From NCBI GenBank assembly GCA_035354435.1, contig DAOQAY010000039.1, positions 1-22,843 on the forward strand: 22,843 nucleotides of DNA, in the 5' to 3' direction. Made by a program: the position numbers and the translations under genes. This document shows, in pieces, positions 1-7,653 of the stretch. Numbering within the stretch: position 1 is the stretch's first letter; each line of letters begins with the position of its first letter. Source of the stretch: JAKLDO01 sp035354435 (lineage in GTDB: Bacteria > UBP6 > UBA1177). A model generated the notes under the pieces. That model saw only the letters and a list, made by a program, of their open reading frames with translations, did not search any database and had not been told where the DNA came from.

Positions 1-97
1 CACCTTCTAAAAAATTATCAGCAGAACAGAATTCATAGTCTGCACCAAACAAACTCATTGAAAACAAAACAATAAACGCCATGAATAATACCTTCAT
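1..97 (-). CDS. Exported protein, N-terminus only
   Basis: Only the first 32 codons are present; the gene runs off the left edge. It starts at the ATG complementary to 95-97. The SD-like AGGGAGAA lies just upstream on the minus strand. The translation begins MKVLFMAFIVLFSMSLFGAD, a typical Sec signal peptide with a short basic n-region, a hydrophobic core and a Gly-Ala cleavage site near residue 19. The mature part would start around DYEFCSADNF. No family can be recognised from so little. It lies downstream of the pigment/lipid operon on the same strand, separated by about 170 bases, so membership in that operon is uncertain. Aryl-polyene loci often carry a LolA-like exported protein, but nothing visible here supports that identity. 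Confidence 0.7.
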   Translation of the reverse strand, partial: MKVLFMAFIVLFSMSLFGADYEFCSADNFLEG

Positions 98-161
98 CTA
101 CTTTCTCCCTAATTCGTTTAATAAAAACACATGATAAGCCTCATTCCCTTACCAAAAAAGC

Positions 162-199
162 TATGTCAAAATTCTTGGTTTTGATTATATGTCAAAATT
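162..199. repeat. Two 12-bp direct repeats upstream of exported-protein gene
   Basis: The sequence TATGTCAAAATT occurs at 162-173 and again at 188-199, 26 bases apart. On the minus strand each copy reads AATTTTGACATA and therefore contains a perfect TTGACA. The repeats lie 65-100 bases upstream of the exported-protein start at 97. No well-spaced -10 box follows either copy on the minus strand, so they may be operator half-sites or chance in AT-rich DNA. Confidence 0.35.
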
Positions 200-271
200 T
201 TCGCTATGGCAAATTTAGCTAAAAAAGCTAAAAAAATTATGGCTTTATCAGCATTTAGTGGCGTTATGTTT

Positions 272-1624
272 TCAGCTTATCAGGAATTCCCAGAGGGGAC
301 CTCTTTTGCCGCGGCTTTTCATTTTTTTGAGGATCTTTGAATGGTCTTCATCGGGAAAGACCCATTTTCTGCCAGTGGCAAGTGCGGCGGCTTTCAGTTT
401 TTCGTTTGAAAGGTCGACATCTTTAGCAAGGTAGTATTTAGATTGCATGAGGTCATCATCAGCTGTTATGACCGATTCATTAAGGCATATTTTATAAAGC
501 GGGGTGTGCGGATAAATTCTCATTCCAATGAACGGAAAGAACACAGTCCACGGCAGTTCCTTTGATCTTTCAAAAGTTTCAGCAAGTGTCTGTTCTGTTT
601 CACCGTATCCGCCGAGGATCAGAAAATGTGCGTTGTAGATTTTGAGTTCGCGGCACATTTCGGTGTAATTTTTTATATCTTCAAAACTGAACTCTTTCCC
701 GTAACTTTTCAAAACGCTGTCGCTGAATGACTCTGTTCCGAATTCAATATGTGTGAGTCCGCTTTTTTTGTAAAGTTCAAGATCTTCAAAGGTCGTTCCG
801 GCAGGTCTGAAATATGCGCCCCACTTTACACTTATCCCTCTTTTAATAATAAGTTCAGCAAGTTGCCTGTTATAATCGGCATTCATATTAAAAACTGAAT
901 CGGTAAAAAAGAAGTAATCAAGCCCTCTGGCAACCGACTTTTCAATAGTCGTTACAACGGATTCCGGATCTAGCATTCTCACAGTCCGCCCTTCAATTAC
1001 CGGATATGAGCAGTAAACACAATGATACGGACAGCCTCTTTTTGTCTGAATGTTCATCATCCCGCTTCCAGTCCAGTAGAAATCGCTCAGTTTTTCATCA
1101 ATGTCAAAAGATATCCCTTTGAAATAACCGGTTCTTTTATTCACAACGACTTTACCGTCATGCAAATGGACAAGTCCTTCGATACCTGAAAGATCCGACT
1201 TGTTCTTCAGAGCTTTCACCAGTTCGACAAGTGTGCTCTCCCCTTCTCCGCAGACTCCTAAATCACAACCAAGATAGGCAAAAAGTTTCTCAGGGTATAT
1301 TGAAAACCCAGCACCGCCGGCAATTACAACTGAATTTGAGCTGTTTTTTACGGTTTTCACCAACTCTCTGTAATCATTGATGTAATTCTTTCCGTTGTAA
1401 AGATTAACATTATCAATATTTCTCAGACTTATCCCTGTGAAATCGGGCCTTAGTTCTGAAACAAATTTTCCAAGATCACTGCCACCATGAATGTTCACAT
1501 CATAAATCACAATTTCCATATCCTTGAATTCATTACGCAAAGCAGTCGAAAGATATGTCAGAGCAAGCGGATAGACAGGATATGGCTCAGTGCATGTATT
1601 TGCCGAAATAAGGAGAAATTTCAT
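272..1624 (-). CDS. B12-binding-domain radical SAM protein of the lipid/pigment operon
   Basis: This 450-residue protein has the layout of cobalamin-binding radical SAM enzymes. An N-terminal Rossmann-like domain (about 1-150) carries GGAGFSIYPE at 103-112 and CGEGE at 125-129. A radical SAM domain follows, with the [4Fe-4S] motif C198-x3-C202-x2-C205 inside RGCPYHCVYCSYP. Family members use SAM, often with cobalamin, for methylation or ring chemistry on unactivated carbons. The start codon overlaps the stop of the acyltransferase gene by ATGA, so it is the last gene of the ammonia-lyase operon and probably translationally coupled. Related proteins accompany ketosynthase and acyltransferase genes in lipid/aryl-polyene-type loci. 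By inference it modifies the polyene, its aryl head or the lipid product. The exact reaction cannot be read from sequence, and it could instead act on another lipid. Confidence 0.85.
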   Translation of the reverse strand: MKFLLISANTCTEPYPVYPLALTYLSTALRNEFKDMEIVIYDVNIHGGSDLGKFVSELRPDFTGISLRNIDNVNLYNGKNYINDYRELVKTVKNSSNSVVIAGGAGFSIYPEKLFAYLGCDLGVCGEGESTLVELVKALKNKSDLSGIEGLVHLHDGKVVVNKRTGYFKGISFDIDEKLSDFYWTGSGMMNIQTKRGCPYHCVYCSYPVIEGRTVRMLDPESVVTTIEKSVARGLDYFFFTDSVFNMNADYNRQLAELIIKRGISVKWGAYFRPAGTTFEDLELYKKSGLTHIEFGTESFSDSVLKSYGKEFSFEDIKNYTEMCRELKIYNAHFLILGGYGETEQTLAETFERSKELPWTVFFPFIGMRIYPHTPLYKICLNESVITADDDLMQSKYYLAKDVDLSNEKLKAAALATGRKWVFPDEDHSKILKKMKSRGKRGPLWEFLIS

Positions 1625-2493
1625 TGTTCCACCTTCCAGAACGGAAAATAATTATACCACTGGAGCGGATATTTTTTCAGAATATTTTCAAGCGATTTCA
1701 CGAAATCAGCCATCATTTCAGCTTCGTTGTCATACACTTTCGCCTCTGTCGCATAGAAACTGTAATTTTTCCGGCCTGTCTTCATCACAAAAGTGAAAGA
1801 AGCCGGGACTTTGAACTTTTTGGCAAGAGCGAAAGGACCAAGAGGAAATTCGGCTTTCATCGAAAAGAAATCAACTTCGGCAGTCCTTGAACCTTCGATG
1901 AATCTGTCACCGTGAAGGCAGACGACCTCCTTATTTTTAAAGGCTTTTACCAGATCCAGCAGATAATCCATTCCCTTATTCATCAGCAGAATATTGACAT
2001 TATCGCCACCCACTGAATTTTTGATGAACTGCTTTATTCTCTCATTTTCAACATCGAGCATCACAATATTCACTTTGTTCCTGCTGAACCTGTGCAGAAA
2101 TGCCTGCGCCACCTGCCAGTTTCCGACATGTGCACTTATCATCAGGCATCCTTCTGTACTTTCAACACTTTTACGCAGTACCGGCTCATCTTCAAAATTG
2201 AACGAGAACTTATCTGACATTCCCATTATTACTGCCATTCTGTCGATTATCGTCTCACCCAGAGCGATGAAATTGAGATAGATGCTGTAAAAACTTCTAA
2301 ACCGTCCGTAGTTATGGGCAGTTCTGAAATACCGGTAAAGACTTTTCACAGAAACCGGTGCCGATACCATGAAATACAGCGCCACAAACTTCAGCACAAA
2401 ATAGGCCAGAGGAAGTCCGCCATATTTCAGAAAAATGTTAAAAAGTTTGTAACCTGTTGATCCGCCTCTGCTTTTGCCTGTCCATTTTGACAT
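1621..2493 (-). CDS. LpxL/HtrB-type lysophospholipid acyltransferase
   Basis: This 290-residue protein matches the lipid A/glycolipid acyltransferase family, which transfers an acyl chain from ACP to a lipid at the inner membrane. There is a hydrophobic N-terminal segment (about 25-45) and the catalytic-region motif SAHVGNWQVAQ with H122. HGDRFIEGSR lies at 194-203, FPLGPFALA at 216-224, and an aromatic end, QWYNYFPFW, at 278-286. The family signature is HX4(D/E), but here position 127 is Gln, which is unusual. The gene follows the ACP by 21 bases with only a weak SD, and overlaps the radical SAM gene by ATGA. In aryl-polyene and flexirubin loci such enzymes are thought to esterify the finished polyene to a lipid, and that is the inferred role here. 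Confidence 0.85.
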   Translation of the reverse strand: MSKWTGKSRGGSTGYKLFNIFLKYGGLPLAYFVLKFVALYFMVSAPVSVKSLYRYFRTAHNYGRFRSFYSIYLNFIALGETIIDRMAVIMGMSDKFSFNFEDEPVLRKSVESTEGCLMISAHVGNWQVAQAFLHRFSRNKVNIVMLDVENERIKQFIKNSVGGDNVNILLMNKGMDYLLDLVKAFKNKEVVCLHGDRFIEGSRTAEVDFFSMKAEFPLGPFALAKKFKVPASFTFVMKTGRKNYSFYATEAKVYDNEAEMMADFVKSLENILKKYPLQWYNYFPFWKVEQ

Positions 2494-2514
2494 TATAAAA
2501 GCACCGGTCTGATA

Positions 2515-2769
2515 TTATTCTGCTGGTTTTTCAAGTTTGGTGCAGACATAATCATAGAAATCGTTGAAAGTCTTGATATTGACAAAGTCCTTCGCTTCAA
2601 CTTTGAAACCGAAATTCTTTTCGATGATGACAACAAGGTCAACCAGATCAAGACTGTCAAGGTCAAGTGTCTGCATCAAATTTGCATCAGGCTGAATTGT
2701 AGATGGATCGACTTCGAATTCTTCACTCATAAAACTGATGATCTTTGCAATGATTTCTTCTCTTTTCAT
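2515..2769 (-). CDS. Acyl carrier protein
   Basis: This small acidic protein of 84 residues carries acyl intermediates on a 4'-phosphopantetheine arm. The attachment motif is LDLDSLDLVDL, with Ser39 as the modified residue, followed by the typical IIEKNFGFKV helix. A TTG four codons further upstream would give an 88-residue form. I chose the ATG at 2769 because GAGGGG lies four bases before it and the protein then starts MKREEIIAKI, as ACPs usually do. It sits between the ketosynthase (17-base gap) and the acyltransferase (21-base gap). It is therefore most likely a dedicated carrier for this pathway rather than the housekeeping fatty-acid ACP. Confidence 0.92.
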   Translation of the reverse strand: MKREEIIAKIISFMSEEFEVDPSTIQPDANLMQTLDLDSLDLVDLVVIIEKNFGFKVEAKDFVNIKTFNDFYDYVCTKLEKPAE

Positions 2770-2786
2770 AATTCCCCTCAAAAAAA

Positions 2787-4010
2787 TTATTTAACGAATT
2801 TCTTTAATATAATTGTCGAGTTAGTCCCGCCGAATCCAAATGAATTACTAAGCACTGTGTCAACTTTTGTCTGAATGGTTTCAGCAGTGATATTAAGCAT
2901 TTTCGCCTCTTCTCCAGGCTCGATGAGGTTGATGTTCGGAGCGACAAAACCGTTTTGCATCATTATTATCGAATAGACCGCTTCACTTGCCCCGGCCATC
3001 CAGCATTCGTGTCCTGTCATTGATTTTGTACTGCTGATATACGGTTTGTAATCGCCGAAAGCCATATCAATAGCCTTGGCTTCATTCATATCACCTGCCG
3101 GAGTAGCAGTCGCATGTGCATTGACATAATCGATATCTGTTATTTTCAAACCAGACTGCTCAACTGCCATCTTAAGCGATCTGAGAGGTCCGTCAACATT
3201 CGGAACCGAAATATGACTTCCATTTGATGAAAAACCGTAGCCGATCACTTCTGCAAGTATCGGAGCGCCTCTTTTCATGGCACTTTCATAGCTTTCAAGT
3301 ATCAGAGATGCCGCACCGCCACTTGGAACAAGACCGTCTCTATGAATATCAAAAGGTCTTGATGCTTTGTGAGGCTCATCCTCTCTTGTTGAAAAGGCAC
3401 TGAGACCGTCAAAGCTCGCCATTGATTCAGGATTGACCTCCTGAGCGCCGCCGCAGAGAACTATCTCCTGAAAACCGTGCTGTATCATAAAATAACCGAT
3501 ACCGATAGCATGAGAACCGCTTGCACAGGCTCCGCTTATTGTAAAATTTATACCGCGAAGTTTGAAAATAGTTGCAAGATTCATTGTGACAGTCGAGTTC
3601 ATTCCCTGAAATATCGCTCCGCTGCCAAGAAGCATCGTGTCTTTCTTTTCTCTCATTATTTCGGAAGACTCGACAACAGCTTTTGCCGAACTGTCATTGC
3701 CGTAAAGTATCCCCACTTCGTTCTTTTCGAGAAAATCGAGGTCTATTTTTGCCTGATTGAAAGCCTGTTCTGTTGCAGCATATGCATAAAATCCTTCTTC
3801 CGCCATACCGATCCTTTCTCTTCTTGATATTTTGCCTTTCAGATCGGGCATATCGACTTTTCCGGTCAGACCGCTGCGAAAGCCCATATCTTTTCGAGCC
3901 TGCTCAAAAACTATTCCGCTTCTGCCATTGAAAAGAGAATCCCTCACTTCATCAACAGAATATCCGATGCATGAGTGAATTCCGATCCCTGTAACAACTA
4001 CTCTTCTCAT
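2787..4010 (-). CDS. FabF-type beta-ketoacyl-ACP synthase of the operon
   Basis: This 407-residue thiolase-fold condensing enzyme decarboxylates malonyl-ACP and extends an acyl chain by two carbons. The full Cys-His-His triad is visible: C162 in SGACASGSHA, H299 in NAHATATPAGD and H334 in SMTGHECWMAG. The C-terminal FGFGGTNS motif is at 391-398. In housekeeping FabF the stretch after the second His is usually GHLLGAAGA. Here it is GHECWMAGASE, which suggests a specialised acyl pocket. GGGGAGAT stands before the start. The single synthase, flanked by a ketoreductase and an ACP in an ammonia-lyase operon, fits aryl-polyene/flexirubin-like chain elongation. No second chain-length-factor gene is in the window. 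Confidence 0.92.
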   Translation of the reverse strand: MRRVVVTGIGIHSCIGYSVDEVRDSLFNGRSGIVFEQARKDMGFRSGLTGKVDMPDLKGKISRRERIGMAEEGFYAYAATEQAFNQAKIDLDFLEKNEVGILYGNDSSAKAVVESSEIMREKKDTMLLGSGAIFQGMNSTVTMNLATIFKLRGINFTISGACASGSHAIGIGYFMIQHGFQEIVLCGGAQEVNPESMASFDGLSAFSTREDEPHKASRPFDIHRDGLVPSGGAASLILESYESAMKRGAPILAEVIGYGFSSNGSHISVPNVDGPLRSLKMAVEQSGLKITDIDYVNAHATATPAGDMNEAKAIDMAFGDYKPYISSTKSMTGHECWMAGASEAVYSIIMMQNGFVAPNINLIEPGEEAKMLNITAETIQTKVDTVLSNSFGFGGTNSTIILKKFVK

Positions 4011-4024
4011 ATATCTCCCCGAAT

Positions 4025-4753
4025 CTAAGTGTATAATCCGCCGTTAACCGAAATAACTTCACCAGTGATGTAAGTCGCAGCATCTGAAACAAGAAATGAG
4101 ACAACTCCTGCAACTTCCTCAGCTTTTCCAAATCTTCCAAGCGGAATCAGTTTGCGGAACTCCTTTTCGTCAATGCCTTCTATCATTTCGGTGTGGATAA
4201 ATCCGGGCGCAACAGCATTTACCGTAATATTTCTTCTGCCGACTTCCTGAGCAAGTGCTTTCGTAGCACCGATCATTCCGGCTTTTGCAGCTGAATAATT
4301 AATCTGTCCGGGAAGTCCTTTTATACCGGAAAGACTAGAAATATTAACAATCTTTCCCGATTTGTTGTACATCATATCCCTTATAACTGCCGAAGTTACC
4401 GAGTAAAGTGAATTGAGATTTGTATCAATAACAGAGTCCCACTCGCTGTCTTCCATCGACATAAGCAGATTATCCTTTCTTATTCCGGCATTATTCACAA
4501 GAACTTCGATAAAATTTCCCTCATTTGCCGATTTCCATTCGTCAATAGCTTTTCTGACTTCAGCTCTGTCGGCAACATCAAATTTCAAAAGCTCTCCATT
4601 ACCGCCATTTTCCTTAATGAGATCAAGCGTTTTAACAGCTTCCGCTTCATTACTTTTATAATTTATCAACACAAAGAATCCGTCGCCTGCAAGTTTAAGC
4701 GATATCGCCTTTCCGATTCCTCTCGACCCGCCTGTAACAAGAGCTGTCTTCAT
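4025..4753 (-). CDS. FabG-type 3-ketoacyl-ACP reductase (SDR)
   Basis: This 242-residue classical short-chain dehydrogenase reduces 3-ketoacyl-ACP to 3-hydroxyacyl-ACP with NADPH. Visible motifs are the nucleotide-binding GGSRGIG at 8-14, NNAG at 87-90, and the catalytic S140, Y153 and K157 with canonical spacing (NISS, then YSAAK). The length is the FabG norm. The SD GAGGTG overlaps the stop codon of the ammonia-lyase gene, six bases upstream, so the two are translationally coupled. The ketosynthase follows after 14 bases. It is taken as the ketoreductase of this pathway. A role in general fatty-acid synthesis is less likely given the neighbours. Confidence 0.92.
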   Translation of the reverse strand: MKTALVTGGSRGIGKAISLKLAGDGFFVLINYKSNEAEAVKTLDLIKENGGNGELLKFDVADRAEVRKAIDEWKSANEGNFIEVLVNNAGIRKDNLLMSMEDSEWDSVIDTNLNSLYSVTSAVIRDMMYNKSGKIVNISSLSGIKGLPGQINYSAAKAGMIGATKALAQEVGRRNITVNAVAPGFIHTEMIEGIDEKEFRKLIPLGRFGKAEEVAGVVSFLVSDAATYITGEVISVNGGLYT

Positions 4754-4759
4754 ATCACC

Positions 4760-6295
4760 TCATATTTTCAGATCGTTATAATAAATATACTCTCTCATCA
4801 ACCTTACCGCATGATGTCTCGGAGAATCTTCCTTGAAAACAGGTATCACTTTGCGAAGATCGTGATAGATATCTCTTGTGTTTTCTGACATTTCTCTGGA
4901 GCAGTCAAGACAGTCAACAGCCTGAATAAGAGCGATAAGCTCGATAGAAACAACTTCAAATGCATTTTCTATCACAGTTCTTGCGATATTTGCCGAATTT
5001 GTCCCCATGCTGACTATATCCTGATTGTCGTTATTGCTTGAAATGCTGTGAATATAATTTGGAAAACAAAGAGTCTGGCTTTCAGCAGTAGTCGAAACAG
5101 CAGTGAACTGAACGGCCTGCATTCCGTAATTGAATCCGAGACGCCCGAGATTAACAAAAGGCGGTAGCTTTTCGTTGAGTTTTGGATTCATCAGATAGTT
5201 GATCTGCCTTTCCGAAAGCATTGTGAGCTTTGTGATCGCAGTTTTCATCTTGTCCATTTCAAATGACACATAATCCCCATGAAAATTTCCGCCGTGGAAA
5301 ACAAATTGTGCATTGTGGTCTATCACAGGATTATCATTAACGGAATTCAACTCATCAAAAAGTATCTTTTCTGAAAAATCAAGTGTATCAAGAACTGGCC
5401 CGAGAACCTGCGGAACACATCTTATTGAGTAGAATTCCTGAACTTTTTCATCAATATAGCCGCTTTGAAGCTCTTTTTCGTACATATTTATCTTTCTGCT
5501 TTTTACAAGTAGACTGCCATTGAGAAGTTTGGAAAGTTTTACTGAAACGGCATTCTGTGCCTGATGAAGTTTTACACTGTTGGTCTGAACCGAATAGTGA
5601 TCATCATAACATCCGACAACTTCCATCATGATCGACGAACCGGCAACCATCCAGTTTAAAACCCTTTTTGACATGATGAGATTCATTATGCCGATACCTG
5701 TCATCACTGAAGTTCCGTTAATAAGAGCAAGCCCTTCTCTCAGGTGCATTCTCAGTGGTTTCAGCCCCAGCTTTTCAAAAACAGAAGAAGCCTGAACTAT
5801 ATGACCGTGATGATAGACATCTCCTTCTCCGATAAGGTTCAGAGCAAGGTGCGCAAGTTGAACAAGATCTCCGCTCGCTCCCACTCCGCCATGTTCATAT
5901 ATCACCGGTGAAATGTTATTATTAAGAAACTCGGCAAGCAGTTTTACAGTGTCACTATGAACTCCGGAATAGGCAAGCATCAGCGAATTAAGCCTTGCAA
6001 GCACCGCAGCTCTGGCATATATCTCAGGCAGAATTTTGCCGGAACCTGCACAATGACTTCTGATAAGATTCAACTGAAGCTGTTCCACATCGGAATCATT
6101 TATCTTGTATCTTGCCATCGGACCGAACCCGGTGTTGACACCGTAGATCGTCCTGTTTTTTGCAAACTCCTTTAAAAAGATGAAACTTTTTTCAACTTCA
6201 GAGACAGCTTCATTGGAAAGCTCCACCTTCTCATTTTTTATCACAATACCGTAAAATTCTTCAAGATTCAAATACTTACCGCCGATTACTGCCAT
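4760..6295 (-). CDS. Tyrosine (aromatic amino acid) ammonia-lyase
   Basis: This 511-residue member of the MIO ammonia-lyase family is first in its operon. The self-processing triad A140-S141-G142 lies in GGVGASGDLVQL. The catalytic Tyr51 is in YGVNTGFGP, and the substrate-loop pair S80-H81 is in LIRSHCAG. Histidine ammonia-lyases carry a QEDHVSM-like motif. Here the equivalent is NNDNQDIVSM at 421-430, with the NQD pattern of phenylalanine/tyrosine lyases. From memory, the sequence closely resembles the flavobacterial tyrosine ammonia-lyase of about 506 residues; I could not align it. The reaction would be tyrosine to 4-coumarate plus ammonia, giving the aryl starter for a flexirubin-like chain. 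No hut genes are nearby. Substrate (Tyr, Phe or His) is inferred, not proven. Confidence 0.88.
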   Translation of the reverse strand: MAVIGGKYLNLEEFYGIVIKNEKVELSNEAVSEVEKSFIFLKEFAKNRTIYGVNTGFGPMARYKINDSDVEQLQLNLIRSHCAGSGKILPEIYARAAVLARLNSLMLAYSGVHSDTVKLLAEFLNNNISPVIYEHGGVGASGDLVQLAHLALNLIGEGDVYHHGHIVQASSVFEKLGLKPLRMHLREGLALINGTSVMTGIGIMNLIMSKRVLNWMVAGSSIMMEVVGCYDDHYSVQTNSVKLHQAQNAVSVKLSKLLNGSLLVKSRKINMYEKELQSGYIDEKVQEFYSIRCVPQVLGPVLDTLDFSEKILFDELNSVNDNPVIDHNAQFVFHGGNFHGDYVSFEMDKMKTAITKLTMLSERQINYLMNPKLNEKLPPFVNLGRLGFNYGMQAVQFTAVSTTAESQTLCFPNYIHSISSNNDNQDIVSMGTNSANIARTVIENAFEVVSIELIALIQAVDCLDCSREMSENTRDIYHDLRKVIPVFKEDSPRHHAVRLMREYIYYNDLKI

Positions 6296-6351
6296 TTTAG
6301 CACCTGTTAAAAAACATAATCAATTAGAAATCAGAAAAAAACAATCGAGCG

Positions 6352-6379
6352 ATTATAGCGAAACTTAGTACGCGGTCAA
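6352..6379 (-). promoter_or_regulatory. Sigma70 promoter of the ammonia-lyase operon
   Basis: Read on the minus strand, TTGACC (6374-6379) is followed by a 16-base spacer and a perfect TATAAT (6352-6357). Predicted initiation near 6345 gives a leader of about 50 bases, with AGGTG before the ATG at 6295. The -35 box lies 11 bases beyond the transporter stop codon with no terminator between, so transporter transcripts may also run into the operon. Confidence 0.75.
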
Positions 6380-6390
6380 ATAATTTACCA

Positions 6391-7590
6391 TTATTCTATT
6401 GTTTTTTTAAAGACAAAAATGGTGGGCATTGCTATGAAAAAAGATACAATGAAAAACCAGCTGTAACCTATGTTTTCAGCCACAATTCCTCCGAAGCTGT
6501 TAAATACCGTTCCGCTCAGAGCCATGATCCCTGAACCTATGGCATAATGTGATGCCTGATATTTTATATCGCACAATTTTATCAGCACAATCATAAGGAG
6601 CGCCGTTCCCATACCGCTTGAAAAACTTTCAACACCGATAACAAAACAGGTTGAAATTATAGAAAATTCCTGCGATTGCGCTCCAATATATCTGAATGCC
6701 AGCCATGCATAGAGGAGATTTGTCACATTCTGAAAAATTATTACCGGAATACCTGATTTTTCCATCGTGTATTTTGAAATTACAAAACCTCCGGCCATTG
6801 CACCCAGTATTGAAGCCGGAATTGAAACGCCTGCCGACATCCAGCCGATATGAACTTTTATTCCCATATCGACAAGCAGCGGACCTTTCATAAGTCCGAG
6901 CAGATATTCTCCGGCACGCATAAACACAATAAAAACAAGCACATACACCAGATTATTTTTTTTGAGATAAACCGTGAAAGCATCCTTGAAAGGAATGACT
7001 GGACTGGTTGCCGACCTGCTTTCTCTGATAGGATCAGGAAGAAAAAACCTGTGGAAAAGATAAAGTGCCAGCATAAAAATTGAAGCTGTGGCATAGGCAC
7101 ACTGCCATGAAAAAACCGTTCCGATCGTGACAATAACTCCGGAACCTGCGGCAAGTGCAATTCTGTATGCGAGAACTCTGAACCCTATCTGTTTTTTCTG
7201 AGTTTCTGCATCCAGTGCATCCATGTAAAAACCGTCAACAGCAATATCGTGTGTAGCCGAAAATATTGAACCGAGAGCAAGAAAAAGCAGTACCGGACTG
7301 CGATTATCAAAAAAAAGCGAGAATGTTACCATCACCATTGCGGAAGTGATGGCAAGTTCCGTTGAATATATCCACTTTTTTAATGATGAATGAGAATCGA
7401 CAAAAGGCGCCCACAGAAATTTTACGACCCACGGAATGTTAAGCAGTGACAGGAATCCTATCGTTGACAGGTCTGCACCGGTATCTCTGAACATTATCGA
7501 AGGAAGCGCCGCAATAAGTGAATAAGGGAGACCTTCTGCAAAATAAGTTGTAAAAACCCAGCTCGTACGGTTGATAGTGATTTTTTTCAA
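6391..7590 (-). CDS. AmpG-like MFS transporter
   Basis: This is a polytopic inner-membrane protein of 399 residues, about twelve hydrophobic segments, of the major facilitator superfamily. It shows the AmpG-subfamily hallmarks YFAEGLPYSL near the N-terminus and THDIAVDGF after the fourth helix region. AmpG imports muropeptides for peptidoglycan recycling, but relatives carry other substrates. A TTG start at 7588-7590 is preferred over one 15 codons upstream. GGAAGG stands seven bases before it, and the protein then starts MKKITINRTSW followed directly by the first helix. It is upstream of, and on the same strand as, the ammonia-lyase operon with no terminator between. It is either the operon's transporter or a recycling permease near the divergent peptidoglycan hydrolase gene. 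I cannot decide between these. Confidence 0.82.
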   Translation of the reverse strand: MKKITINRTSWVFTTYFAEGLPYSLIAALPSIMFRDTGADLSTIGFLSLLNIPWVVKFLWAPFVDSHSSLKKWIYSTELAITSAMVMVTFSLFFDNRSPVLLFLALGSIFSATHDIAVDGFYMDALDAETQKKQIGFRVLAYRIALAAGSGVIVTIGTVFSWQCAYATASIFMLALYLFHRFFLPDPIRESRSATSPVIPFKDAFTVYLKKNNLVYVLVFIVFMRAGEYLLGLMKGPLLVDMGIKVHIGWMSAGVSIPASILGAMAGGFVISKYTMEKSGIPVIIFQNVTNLLYAWLAFRYIGAQSQEFSIISTCFVIGVESFSSGMGTALLMIVLIKLCDIKYQASHYAIGSGIMALSGTVFNSFGGIVAENIGYSWFFIVSFFIAMPTIFVFKKTIE

Positions 7591-7619
7591 TGTAATACCT
7601 TCCGATAAATATCCGGACA

Positions 7620-7648
7620 AATATAGTTGCAACAATTCTTTTTAGCAA
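7620..7648 (-). promoter_or_regulatory. Promoter of the MFS transporter
   Basis: On the minus strand TTGCTA (7643-7648), a 17-base spacer and TATATT (7620-7625) form a plausible sigma70 promoter. Its start point would lie about 22 bases before the TTG start codon. The spacer contains the 8-bp palindrome GTTGCAAC (7626-7633). This supports the downstream TTG start at 7590, because the upstream candidate start at 7635 would fall inside the promoter. Confidence 0.6.
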
Positions 7649-7653
7649 TGTTG

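Noticed and set aside
1..97. LolA-like carrier often found in aryl-polyene loci
   Set aside because: Only a signal peptide and a dozen mature residues are present and none is diagnostic.
4760..6295. Histidine ammonia-lyase of histidine degradation
   Set aside because: The active-site segment NNDNQDIVSM has the NQD pattern of Tyr/Phe lyases instead of QEDHVSM, and the neighbours are KS/KR/ACP genes, not hut genes.
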